64,000 bases of DNA from Christiangramia sp. OXR-203 (GTDB taxonomy: Bacteria; Bacteroidota; Bacteroidia; Flavobacteriales; Flavobacteriaceae). Positions within the stretch are counted from its first letter, which is position 1. Every line of letters starts with the position of its first letter. Both the position numbers and the translations under genes were made by a program. The notes below the pieces were generated by a model. That model did no database searches, was not told the origin of the DNA, and worked only from the letters and a program-made list of their open reading frames with translations. Positions 26,730 through 35,015 of the stretch are shown one piece after another. Location of the stretch: the NCBI RefSeq assembly GCF_034372165.1, contig NZ_CP139698.1, positions 1,612,001 through 1,676,000 on the forward strand, in the 5' to 3' direction.

Positions 26730-29018
26730 ATGAGAAAATTGATCCTGCTATTGTTCCTGCCTGCACTGAGTTTCTCTCAAAGCATTCAGGTCGATCAGGA
26801 TAGATATACTGCACAGGAACTTATTGAAGATGTACTAATTCAAAGTGACTGTATTACAGAGGTGGTTGTGACCAATGTTTCCGGAGCAAATTTTTCAGAT
26901 GGCAGCAAAAGTTATGGATATTTTGATGCAGCAGGAACAGGATTTCCAATTAGTACTGGACTGGTTCTAAGCACAGGAAAGCTAAAGACCATTACAGAAC
27001 CTACTTCCAACCTTGCAAATGATTTTCATCCCGCTTGGGATGGTGATAGTCAGTTAGAGGAAGAACTTAATATCGACTCCTATAACGCCACGGTTATAGA
27101 ATTTGATTTTGTGCCTAATGTAGCCGGCATTAGTTTTCGCTATCTTTTTGCTTCTGAAGAATATCAGTTTGATAATTCGGTGACTTGTCATTTTTCTGAT
27201 GCTTTTGCCTTTTTCATTCGAAAGGCAGATGAAATTACATATGAAAACCTTGCAGTAGTTCCGGGTACCCAAACTCCTATTTTGAATACGACCGTTCATC
27301 CTTTTATCTCTGATAATTGTCCGGCCGTGAACGAAGCTTATTTTGATCGCTTTAATTTTGATGCTGAAACGATTTTCGATGGTCAGACGAAAGTTCTGAA
27401 TGCTGTCGCAGATGTCATCCCTGGTGAAACCTACCATGTGAAGCTAGTAATCGCTGACGATCTCAATGATAAATATGATTCTGCAGTATTCCTGGAAGCC
27501 GGAAGTTTTCGATCCAGTGCAGATCTAGGGCCAGATCGATTGGTTCAGAATAATGATGCTATTTGTCATGGTGAAAGTTTTTTACTTACGCCGGCTACAG
27601 CAACTGGAGATCAGGTCGAGTGGTACAGAGATGGTAATCTATTGCAGGATGAGACAGAGAATCAACTTCTTGTAACCGCACCAGGTGAATACTCAATTAA
27701 ATTAACTTCTACGGAAGGCTGCATTGCGCAGGGTAATGTCATAATAGAATATTATCCTCAAATAGATTACAGTCCTGCGGAACTTGTAGCTTGCGGTTTT
27801 TCTGATACTGAAACTGTCCGCTTCAACTTGCTTGAAAGTGTTTCCCAAATTTTGAATCCGAGTCAGAGAACGGTTGTAGAAGAGTTTTTCATGAATAGGG
27901 CAGATGCTGAAAACGGAGTTAATCAGATCACCGACCCTGAAAATTACAGTTCTGGTCTGGCAATCGTTTACGGGACTGTTCATGATGGTTTTGGATGTTC
28001 TGAAATCGCAGAGATAAAACTTACTATAGCTTCTGAAACCATTTTGAACGCTTTCACAATTTGTTCAGCTGTAGGATCTGGTGATGCTGAGTTACAAATA
28101 AACGAGCTTAGAGATCATCTTATTGAACAAAATAATAATGCTTCCGACTTCCAAATTTACTTTAGTAAAGAAAATGCCTTAAATGAGGAATCTGAAATAC
28201 TAACAGATATTTCATTTTCAGAATTAGAACAGGAAAAGCTATACGTAAAAATTCTTGACCAGGAAGCTTGCTTAGGTTTTGCGGTTTTACCAATTCAAAA
28301 TGCGGGTGTGGCTGAGCTTGAAGAAGACTTAATATTAAGTTTTTGCAATGCTAATGAAGAACAATTGTTGCTTGATTCTGGTCTGGACTCGAATGCTTCA
28401 GAAGATTTTTCAATTGAATGGTTTTACGAAGAGGAGCAACTTCCGCAGTCATCCTCGAAAATTTACATTTCTCAACCAGGAAATTACAGAGTAGAAGTTA
28501 CAAATCAAAATTCCTGTGTAAGTTCAAGATACTTCGAAGTTAACTTTATAGAAACAGCTATCATTCGGGATGTGAATATAAGGAACCTTACTAATGGATA
28601 CGAGGTAGAGGTTGGTATCACCGGAAATGCAACCTATGAATATTCGCTAGATGATACCGGACAATTTCAGCAAAGTTCGATCTTTAGTAATGTTTCGCCT
28701 GGAAATCATACGGTATATGTTCGAGATACCAAGGCTTGCAGTTTGATTTCGAAAGAATTATCCATATTTGGATATGATCATTTCTTTACTCCAAACGGTG
28801 ATGGTGTTAATGATACCTGGACTATTCATGGAATATCTGCAGATTATGTCGTGCAAATCTATAGCAGGTATGGTAAGTTATATACCGTGTTGGATCCTAA
28901 GAATGCCAGGTGGAATGGTAAGTTTGAAAATGTAGATTTGCCCGCTGGAGAATACTGGTTTAGTCTGATCCAAAACGGCGAAGTTAGCTTGACCGGACAC
29001 TTCAGCTTAATAAGATAG
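26730..29018 (+). CDS. Secreted protein with choice-of-anchor L domain and type IX B-type sorting tail
   Basis: A 762-residue surface protein. It has a signal peptide (MRKLILLLFLPALSFSQ), then a choice-of-anchor L-like domain (SGANFSDGSKSYGYF, FRYLFASEEYQFD) to about residue 265. Ig-like segments follow. The C-terminus has YDHFFTPNGDGVNDTW followed by a gliding-motility-type sorting domain ending FSLIR. The tail directs export by the type IX system, consistent with porX in the window. It may be adhesive or structural. Its position just after hisIE is probably incidental. Confidence 0.85.
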   Translation: MRKLILLLFLPALSFSQSIQVDQDRYTAQELIEDVLIQSDCITEVVVTNVSGANFSDGSKSYGYFDAAGTGFPISTGLVLSTGKLKTITEPTSNLANDFHPAWDGDSQLEEELNIDSYNATVIEFDFVPNVAGISFRYLFASEEYQFDNSVTCHFSDAFAFFIRKADEITYENLAVVPGTQTPILNTTVHPFISDNCPAVNEAYFDRFNFDAETIFDGQTKVLNAVADVIPGETYHVKLVIADDLNDKYDSAVFLEAGSFRSSADLGPDRLVQNNDAICHGESFLLTPATATGDQVEWYRDGNLLQDETENQLLVTAPGEYSIKLTSTEGCIAQGNVIIEYYPQIDYSPAELVACGFSDTETVRFNLLESVSQILNPSQRTVVEEFFMNRADAENGVNQITDPENYSSGLAIVYGTVHDGFGCSEIAEIKLTIASETILNAFTICSAVGSGDAELQINELRDHLIEQNNNASDFQIYFSKENALNEESEILTDISFSELEQEKLYVKILDQEACLGFAVLPIQNAGVAELEEDLILSFCNANEEQLLLDSGLDSNASEDFSIEWFYEEEQLPQSSSKIYISQPGNYRVEVTNQNSCVSSRYFEVNFIETAIIRDVNIRNLTNGYEVEVGITGNATYEYSLDDTGQFQQSSIFSNVSPGNHTVYVRDTKACSLISKELSIFGYDHFFTPNGDGVNDTWTIHGISADYVVQIYSRYGKLYTVLDPKNARWNGKFENVDLPAGEYWFSLIQNGEVSLTGHFSLIR

Positions 29019-29046
29019 ATTGAACCGGAAAAAATTTGAAATTAAA

Positions 29047-29904
29047 CTAATCCCAGCTACCCATTTTTCCAGAATGAAAATCATCATAAGCCTGCCTGAT
29101 TTCATCTTCAGAATTCATTACGAACGGCCCTCCAAAAACAACATTTTCATTTAATGGTTTGGCATGACCAATCAATAGTTTACTTTGTACTGAAGCACTG
29201 ATGTTCAGAATTTCAGAATTATTGGAGAATTCAGCCAAATGTAAGGCAGGCACCAAGATATCATTTACATTTAGTTCTCCAGAAATTACATAAAAGAAGA
29301 TCGTTTCATCTCTTGGAATTTCCAGTTCCAGTGTCGTGTTTGCATTAAAGTGTACCACAGCGAGATCAACGGAAGTTGGAGTATCAAAAGCTCCACGAAT
29401 TCCTTTGAAATTTCCTGATACGACCTGAGCATTAATAGATTTTTCATCATTTTCCCAGACGGAGATCTGCTCCTTCTGAAGTCCTTTATATTGTGGTTGC
29501 ATCATCTTCAGTCTTTGAGGAAGATTCAGCCATAATTGAAGGATCTCAAGGTCACCACCATTCTTTTTAAATTCTTCTGAAGAAACTTCGGCATGTAAGA
29601 GTCCGCTTCCGGCAGTCATCCACTGCACACCTCCAGCTTCAATTACACTTTTATGGCCACCGGTATCCTTATGCATGATATCACCATCAATTATAAAAGT
29701 AACGGTTTCCATACCACGATGAGGATGCGGGCCAAACGGCAATCCCTGGTTGTTCGCATTATAGGTTTGAGGACCATGATGATTTAAGAAAAGAAAAGGA
29801 TCCAACATTTGCAACTCCCTGGTTGGCATAGGAGACCAGGTCTTAAGATTCCCGATAGGGCGATATTCGGCCTTATGTAATTTCTTAATATTCCGCATTA
29901 GCAT
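29047..29904 (-). CDS. Pirin-family protein
   Basis: A 285-residue double cupin. Metal ligands are visible in FGPHPHRGMETVTFIIDGDI and in LLHAEVS, and the C-terminal motif NEDVVFGGPFVMN-like (NENVVFGGPFVMN) is typical of pirins. Some family members are quercetinases, while others act as regulators. ATG at 29904 directly abuts the stop of the NYN gene, or the third codon Met may be used; both imply co-transcription with the NYN gene. Confidence 0.9.
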   Translation of the reverse strand: MLMRNIKKLHKAEYRPIGNLKTWSPMPTRELQMLDPFLFLNHHGPQTYNANNQGLPFGPHPHRGMETVTFIIDGDIMHKDTGGHKSVIEAGGVQWMTAGSGLLHAEVSSEEFKKNGGDLEILQLWLNLPQRLKMMQPQYKGLQKEQISVWENDEKSINAQVVSGNFKGIRGAFDTPTSVDLAVVHFNANTTLELEIPRDETIFFYVISGELNVNDILVPALHLAEFSNNSEILNISASVQSKLLIGHAKPLNENVVFGGPFVMNSEDEIRQAYDDFHSGKMGSWD

Positions 29905-30645
29905 CTATTTATTTCTAACATAGATAAGCTTAAAACGGGAATTGGAATTCTCTCTGGATTCTATTTCAAACTTTTCAATAGAATCTATCATTGGAGTCAG
30001 CTTCTGAAAACCATAGTTACGCGAATCAAAATTTGGTTGTTTTTTCTGAAGTAAACTTCCAACATCTCCAAGGAACGCCCAGCCATCTTCATCGGCAACA
30101 TCAGAAATCGTTTGTGAAATAAGTCGGACCACTTTTGGAGTGATCTTGTCTACATTCTGTTTTTTACTCTCCTTGGTTTTTGCCTTATCATTCTCATTTT
30201 CATTCTCCTTAGAATTATTCTTCAGGATTTCAATATAGATGAACTTATCGCAGGCAACAATGAACGGATCTGGAGTCTTTTTTTCACCAATACCAATAAC
30301 TTTCATGCTAGCTTCACGAAGTCTGGTTGCAAGACGTGTAAAATCTGAATCACTCGAAACCAGACAGAAGCCATCAACTTTATTAGAGTAGAGGATGTCC
30401 ATGGCATCGATGATCATTGCAGAATCTGTAGCGTTCTTTCCTTGGGTATATCCATATTGCTGAATTGGTTGTATGGCATTTTCAAGAAGTACACTTTTCC
30501 ACTTGTTCAGGTGAGGTTTGGTCCAGTCTCCGTATATTCTTTTGATCGTAGGATTACCGTATTTGGCAATCTCTTCCATCATTTCTTTTATATGTGCTGA
30601 AGGAATATTATCTCCATCAATGAGCACGGCTAAGTTTGTATCCAT
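29905..30645 (-). CDS. NYN (PIN-like nuclease) protein with LOTUS/OST-HTH-like C-terminus
   Basis: A 246-residue protein. Residues 1-145 form a NYN domain with three acidic sites: VLIDGDNIPSAH, KNATDSAMIIDAMD and LVSSDSDFTRLATRLRE, which bind magnesium in PIN-like RNases. A charged linker (KENENENDKAKTKESKK) leads to a C-terminal segment (DEDGWAFLGDVGSLLQKKQ and YGFQKLTPMID) that fits an OST-HTH/LOTUS RNA-binding module. It probably processes RNA; the target is unknown. The pirin gene follows without a gap. Confidence 0.85.
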   Translation of the reverse strand: MDTNLAVLIDGDNIPSAHIKEMMEEIAKYGNPTIKRIYGDWTKPHLNKWKSVLLENAIQPIQQYGYTQGKNATDSAMIIDAMDILYSNKVDGFCLVSSDSDFTRLATRLREASMKVIGIGEKKTPDPFIVACDKFIYIEILKNNSKENENENDKAKTKESKKQNVDKITPKVVRLISQTISDVADEDGWAFLGDVGSLLQKKQPNFDSRNYGFQKLTPMIDSIEKFEIESRENSNSRFKLIYVRNK

Positions 30646-30703
30646 TTTTCTGGTTTGGTTGGATAAAGTTAAGGCTAAATTCAGTTTTTGCTAAGAAGTG
30701 GGA

Positions 30704-30733
30704 ATAAAAAAGCCCGGAAAATGTTTCCGGGCT
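30704..30733 (-). terminator. Rho-independent terminator of the baeRF-like gene
   Basis: The minus strand reads AGCCCGGAAA-CAT-TTTCCGGGCT followed by six T residues, a 10-base-pair stem 20 bases after the stop at 30753. Confidence 0.88.
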
Positions 30734-30752
30734 CTATTATTTTTTAAAATTT

Positions 30753-31907
30753 TTAGAATCTGAATAGCGCATTCATTTTAGATTCTTTTTCAGGCATTAA
30801 ATAATCCTGGATTAAATAAACGTTTCCACCCATTTCAATGGTTTTCTTCGCCGCCAGATTCATAAGAGAGGTGTTTTCGCTGGTTTGCTCATCATCAATC
30901 TCTGTTTTCATGTGATCTTCATCGTAAGTCCCCCATATTTCGGCTCGATTTTCAACAAACAACGTATCGATTCTTCCCTGGTGTATTGCCGACATGATAT
31001 CACTTGGTGCAGAAGAGGTATTCTCAGTTTGACTTTGTTCTTTATATTTCTCAAGCTTGCTGTCGCGATCCTTATCGAGAAATTTTTCTGCGATTTTCAG
31101 GGACTTTTCATGTACTCCCAGAAGATCTGAGTCGTTCGGATTCCCATCTATGACTTCATCCACAAGGTGGTTATAGGTATTAGCCTCTTTGTAAATTGAA
31201 AATAGATAGTCCTGACAATAAACGATCAATGGCAATTTTTCCTTATTTAGATAATTTTGAAGCCCTTGATCGACCGCACGAAAAAATTGTTTGATTTCAT
31301 CTTTTTCATCTCTATCACTACCTCCGTGACCGTGAAACTGAGTTTTCTCTCCTCCAGCTCCCTGCGTTCTAAATTGCAGAGCTTTTTCTTTATAATCATA
31401 ACCTACACGTTCTTCAAGTTCTGAAGGTGTAAGATCATCGATATCTATTGGAGTTATAGAATATTTACTGGCTTCATATAACTGCACATCACTTATCTGT
31501 AAGGCTAGTACATGGAATTTACCATCACCATTCATTGCCGGTATTAATGGTTTCACATAAAATTCTTCGGAAATATACGTGTAAGCTTCAAAATTTACAG
31601 GAAGACTGAAGGTTTTGAAATAATCTGGAGCAGCAAAAACCGCCAGTCCATCTGACTGGTGTCTCCAGAAATCTTTGTCATCCAGAAGTTCTTCAAACTT
31701 CTTAGACATTGTATCTAATTCACTTTTGTCAATTCCCTGAGCTGAAAGTTTTTTGCTTGCTTCAGTCCAAAGTGAGTGTAAATGCTTGAGATTTTTCTGT
31801 TCTAAAACTTCTTTTCCACCACGTTGTGTTGGAATGAAAATAGACACACAAGTGTCATTTTTAAAGTTTGCTAGTTCCTTGAATTCCTTTTCATTTATCA
31901 TAGACAT
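30753..31907 (-). CDS. baeRF-like protein (bacterial/archaeal eRF1-related family)
   Basis: A 384-residue protein starting at ATG 31907 (MSMINEKEFKELANFKNDTC). It has CVSIFIPTQRGGKE and a peptidyl-release-factor-like middle domain, and ends ENRAEIWGTYDE plus a C-terminal segment like those of the baeRF families. These are eRF1-related proteins thought to act on ribosomes, sometimes with hibernation functions; no activity is shown. A longer start at 31958 is a TTG that forms the -33 promoter element and is rejected. A histidine/glycine-rich loop (FHGHGGSDRDEKDE) is visible. Confidence 0.72.
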   Translation of the reverse strand: MSMINEKEFKELANFKNDTCVSIFIPTQRGGKEVLEQKNLKHLHSLWTEASKKLSAQGIDKSELDTMSKKFEELLDDKDFWRHQSDGLAVFAAPDYFKTFSLPVNFEAYTYISEEFYVKPLIPAMNGDGKFHVLALQISDVQLYEASKYSITPIDIDDLTPSELEERVGYDYKEKALQFRTQGAGGEKTQFHGHGGSDRDEKDEIKQFFRAVDQGLQNYLNKEKLPLIVYCQDYLFSIYKEANTYNHLVDEVIDGNPNDSDLLGVHEKSLKIAEKFLDKDRDSKLEKYKEQSQTENTSSAPSDIMSAIHQGRIDTLFVENRAEIWGTYDEDHMKTEIDDEQTSENTSLMNLAAKKTIEMGGNVYLIQDYLMPEKESKMNALFRF

Positions 31908-31928
31908 ATCTTTAATTTTTTGGTAGTT

Positions 31929-31958
31929 AAAAGGTAAGTCTATTGTGAAACACTTCAA
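31929..31958 (-). promoter_or_regulatory. Promoter with -33 TTG and -7 TACCTTTT
   Basis: On the minus strand TTG (31956-31958) is followed by 19 bases and TACCTTTT (31929-31936), close to the Bacteroidota TTG-N19-TAnnTTTG model. It lies 21 bases before the ATG at 31907 and decides that start. Confidence 0.65.
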
Positions 31959-32021
31959 AGCGAAAGCCCCGTCCTTACTACTAAATCTTTCTTAATTAGT
32001 CTCAAAATATTGTGAACTAGC

Positions 32022-32900
32022 TTAAAGTTCATCGTCTGGTTCTACGTGGATTAGCACATCTGCGACCTGGGGAACATTTTCCAGAACCTGGTCCTTGACT
32101 TCATGCGCAATATCATGACCCTCTTTAACGGTGATATTCGCATCCACAGCAATGTGTAGATCTATGTGGTAGGTCATACCTGTCTTGCGTACGTAACATT
32201 TCTCTGTTTCTACCACTCCTGGAACTCCCAGTGCGGCGCTTCTAATATCCATTTCTATATCCTCGTAACGATGCTCATCCATTACTTCTCCCAGAGCCGG
32301 TCTAAGTATAAGGTAGGCATTAAACAGAATAAATCCTGAAGCAAAAAGCGCCGCCCAGTCATCAGCATTTTCATATCCATCACCCATTATCAGGGCTATA
32401 CTTATCCCAACAAAAGCCATAAATGATGTAATAGCGTCACTTCTATGGTGCCAAGCATCTGCTTTAAGAACAGAACTATCTGTTTCATCGCTTTTTTTGG
32501 AAACGAACCTATAGGATAATTCTTTAATAATAATGATGACCGCGAGAACTATGAGTGTGTAGGGTTCAGGAACTTCGTGAGGGGTCTGTATGTTTTCAAT
32601 ACTTTCATAAGCAATGATCGTGGCTGAGACAATCAGAAAACCAACAACCATGAACGTAATAAGAGGTTCTGCTTTCCCATGCCCGTAAGGATGATTTTCG
32701 TCAGCAGGTTTGTTAGCATAGCGAATACCTAAAAGAACAAGGAAAGAAGAAAAAACATCGGTGGTGGATTCTATGGCATCTGCAATTAACGCATAAGAGT
32801 TGCCAAATATTCCAGTAACTGCTTTAGCTATTGCTAATAACGCATTTCCCGCTATACTAAAATAGGATGCCTTAACTGCCTCTTTGTATTCGGGACGCAT
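32022..32900 (-). CDS. Cation diffusion facilitator transporter
   Basis: A 292-residue CDF protein with six membrane helices. Metal-site residues are visible in the second helix (ADAIESTTDVF) and the fifth (DAWHHRSDAITS), and the cytoplasmic domain carries DIDLHIAVDANITVKEGHDIAH. It exports divalent metals such as zinc, iron, manganese or cobalt in exchange for protons; DxxxD in helix two rather than HxxxD points to iron or manganese rather than zinc, an inference. Gene is preceded by the TauE-like gene on the same strand. Confidence 0.9.
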   Translation of the reverse strand: MRPEYKEAVKASYFSIAGNALLAIAKAVTGIFGNSYALIADAIESTTDVFSSFLVLLGIRYANKPADENHPYGHGKAEPLITFMVVGFLIVSATIIAYESIENIQTPHEVPEPYTLIVLAVIIIIKELSYRFVSKKSDETDSSVLKADAWHHRSDAITSFMAFVGISIALIMGDGYENADDWAALFASGFILFNAYLILRPALGEVMDEHRYEDIEMDIRSAALGVPGVVETEKCYVRKTGMTYHIDLHIAVDANITVKEGHDIAHEVKDQVLENVPQVADVLIHVEPDDEL

Positions 32901-32935
32901 AGAAGTGAATTGAGCTGCAAAGCTATCAATTTTAA

Positions 32936-33700
32936 TTATTTCAGCTGATTGTAGATCAATAAAATCCCGCTAACGACCATCAGAATGATCAGTAGCTTCC
33001 GGAAGCTTGAACTCTTCATACTACTCAGGAATCTTTTTCCAATGATATTTCCTATAACCGCTCCAAGTCCTAAGGCAATTCCGTAGATCCATAATTCGGT
33101 ATAAAGAAGTCCGAAGAAGGTATAACTGCTAATTTGTGCGATACCGAGGAAGAATGAGTTCGCAGTTTTTGTCGCGATCAGCTCTTCTTTATCGAGCCCC
33201 AGATTCAGATAAAAAGGATTGAGAACAGGTCCTAGCGCACCAATTACAGTTCCCAGAATAGAAACTATAAACCCCAATGGTATGAAGTACCATAATCTAA
33301 CAGGAAATGATCGTTCTTTCTTTCCGAAGCGATATTGAAAAACTGTACTTATCAAAAATATTCCAACCAGAATTTGTAACCAGCCAGCATTGATTCGAGT
33401 AAAAAACCAACCGGCGAGTAAAGCTCCAAGTAGAGCGGGAGGAACGTAATACCAGAAAACCTGCCAGTTAATATGTTTCCAAAATAGGATAAGTCGGGCA
33501 GGTCTGCCAATAAAAGTACCCAGATTTAATACAGGCGGTGTTTGTGGAGTTCCAATTAGAAAGTTGAGAAATGGTACAAGAACTAATGCGCCACCACCAC
33601 CTGAGATCGTTGAAATAATAAATGCTACAATGCCTGCCAGGAAGAGAATAAGCAAATAGAACAGATCTATATTTTCAAACATGGATAAAGCGAGTATCAT
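32936..33700 (-). CDS. TauE/SafE-family transporter
   Basis: A polytopic membrane protein of about 254 residues with eight or so hydrophobic segments, the family's glycine-rich loop (STISGGGGALVLVPFLNFLIG), and the second repeat (GTVIGALGPVLNP). The family exports sulfite, sulfoacetate or related anions; substrate is not evident. I chose ATG 33700, which overlaps the DUF1853 stop as ATGA. Starts at 33709 and 33682 are also possible. It is coupled to the DUF1853 gene. Confidence 0.88.
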   Translation of the reverse strand: MILALSMFENIDLFYLLILFLAGIVAFIISTISGGGGALVLVPFLNFLIGTPQTPPVLNLGTFIGRPARLILFWKHINWQVFWYYVPPALLGALLAGWFFTRINAGWLQILVGIFLISTVFQYRFGKKERSFPVRLWYFIPLGFIVSILGTVIGALGPVLNPFYLNLGLDKEELIATKTANSFFLGIAQISSYTFFGLLYTELWIYGIALGLGAVIGNIIGKRFLSSMKSSSFRKLLIILMVVSGILLIYNQLK

Positions 33701-34515
33701 TTCCACCAAACTACAAAAAACCTTGAAAAACGATCCTCATACTTCATCCAGATCAGTGGTGATTTTTTCTTCTGAAAAAGCCCGGAAATTTCTTCCATTA
33801 GATCAGAATACGAATGCCATTGATTACAGGATTCCGGCTTTGAGCTCCATAAATTTTTCTTAGGAGCATAGAACAATGCATTATTCTTTTCCAGTTGCTG
33901 AAATTCCTGAAGGCTATAATATTGACCACTCTGCAATGTAGCATTAGAATCATTAGAATATAACTGAGCCTTAAAGCATATTTGTTGCTCTATTTCTTCC
34001 AGGTTCAGATCGTATTTCTTAAGATAAATTTGAGTTTCTGGATGCTTTAATAACGGTAACTGCCTAGTAGTGATCTTCTCCATTTTTTCCAGAAAAGAAT
34101 CTTTCCTGTTGGGACCTATTGGCATTTTCTCATTTTGACCTACTTCCGGATCCAGAATATAGATCTTATAAACCAGCTCCACATGTAAAGGTTTATTATT
34201 TTGATGATCGTAGAGTAAAAAGTCAAGCTCTCCCAGGGTAATCTTTTCTTGATTGACCTGGATATTGGAAGCAATAAGTTCGTAGCGATTGGAAAATTTA
34301 ATGGCTATTTCAAAAAAACTTTCCATTCTTTTCCCTAAAACTGAATTCCTGGGGTGATCAATCTTTTCAAGTTCAGCTATTAATTCCTCAGTGATATCTA
34401 CTTCAGGAAATTCGAAAACAGGAATTTCAGAACCGTATTTATTTCTGATATCTGGAGTTTGTAAAAATCCTGTAAACTGACTTAAAAGGTCTACTTCCGA
34501 AGTATTGGATAGCAT
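33697..34515 (-). CDS. DUF1853-family protein
   Basis: A 272-residue soluble protein matching DUF1853, with a nuclease-like pattern ELDFLLYDHQNNKPLHVELVYKIYILD and LGKRMESFFEIAIKFSNRYELI. The E-(x)-D...E-x-V-like spacing resembles PD-(D/E)XK folds, which is my inference. No function is established. It is followed by the TauE/SafE gene through an ATGA overlap and preceded by the GyrI-like gene after 11 bases; the grouping may only reflect transcription. Confidence 0.75.
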   Translation of the reverse strand: MLSNTSEVDLLSQFTGFLQTPDIRNKYGSEIPVFEFPEVDITEELIAELEKIDHPRNSVLGKRMESFFEIAIKFSNRYELIASNIQVNQEKITLGELDFLLYDHQNNKPLHVELVYKIYILDPEVGQNEKMPIGPNRKDSFLEKMEKITTRQLPLLKHPETQIYLKKYDLNLEEIEQQICFKAQLYSNDSNATLQSGQYYSLQEFQQLEKNNALFYAPKKNLWSSKPESCNQWHSYSDLMEEISGLFQKKKSPLIWMKYEDRFSRFFVVWWK

Positions 34516-34526
34516 AGAACGTTTGG

Positions 34527-35012
34527 CTATTTTGGACTAATCGGGATGTAAATATCTTCGAGAGATTCAGGATCATCTGGTCCTTTATAATCACTTCCCA
34601 TGATCTCAAAGTGGGGGCGGTGATCAAGCTGATATTCAGATTTAGGAAGCCAGTCCTCAAAGATATATTTCGCGGTTCCGGCAAAGTTCTGTGCGGTTCC
34701 ACGATGTCTGAAAACGGCATAAAGTCCGGCTTCCAGCTCAAGTCTTTCTAGACCTTCAGGCAATTCTGTATAATCATCTACCTCAACAGCGGCCCATTTT
34801 TCAAATTTTGTTTGAGGATCGAATTCGCCTTTTAAAAATGCTTTTTTATATTGTTCTACAGAATACAGATCCCGATTCGCCAGAGATGGTGTCTTTACTT
34901 TAATGCTCATAAAACGTTTCCAGAGTACTTCTGTCTTATCATTTGCCATACTGGTTTCCTTGCTTATGCCAGCAAGTTTAACAGCGTCAATTTCTTTTAT
35001 CTTTGGTTGCAT
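34527..35012 (-). CDS. GyrI-like small-molecule-binding protein
   Basis: A 161-residue protein with the AraC effector-binding/GyrI-like fold, seen in AVKLAGISKETSMAN, KWAAVEVDDYTELPEG, LEAGLYAVFRHRGTA, and the closing RPHFEIMGSDY and EDIYIPI. These domains bind hydrophobic or cationic compounds and some hydrolyse toxins. There is no DNA-binding domain. It starts 3 bases after the S9 peptidase stop, so the two genes are co-transcribed. Confidence 0.85.
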   Translation of the reverse strand: MQPKIKEIDAVKLAGISKETSMANDKTEVLWKRFMSIKVKTPSLANRDLYSVEQYKKAFLKGEFDPQTKFEKWAAVEVDDYTELPEGLERLELEAGLYAVFRHRGTAQNFAGTAKYIFEDWLPKSEYQLDHRPHFEIMGSDYKGPDDPESLEDIYIPISPK

Positions 35013-35015
35013 TTA

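Noticed and set aside
31908-31958. Longer baeRF-like protein starting at TTG 31958
   Set aside because: That TTG is the -33 element of a well-spaced promoter, so the transcript begins after it.
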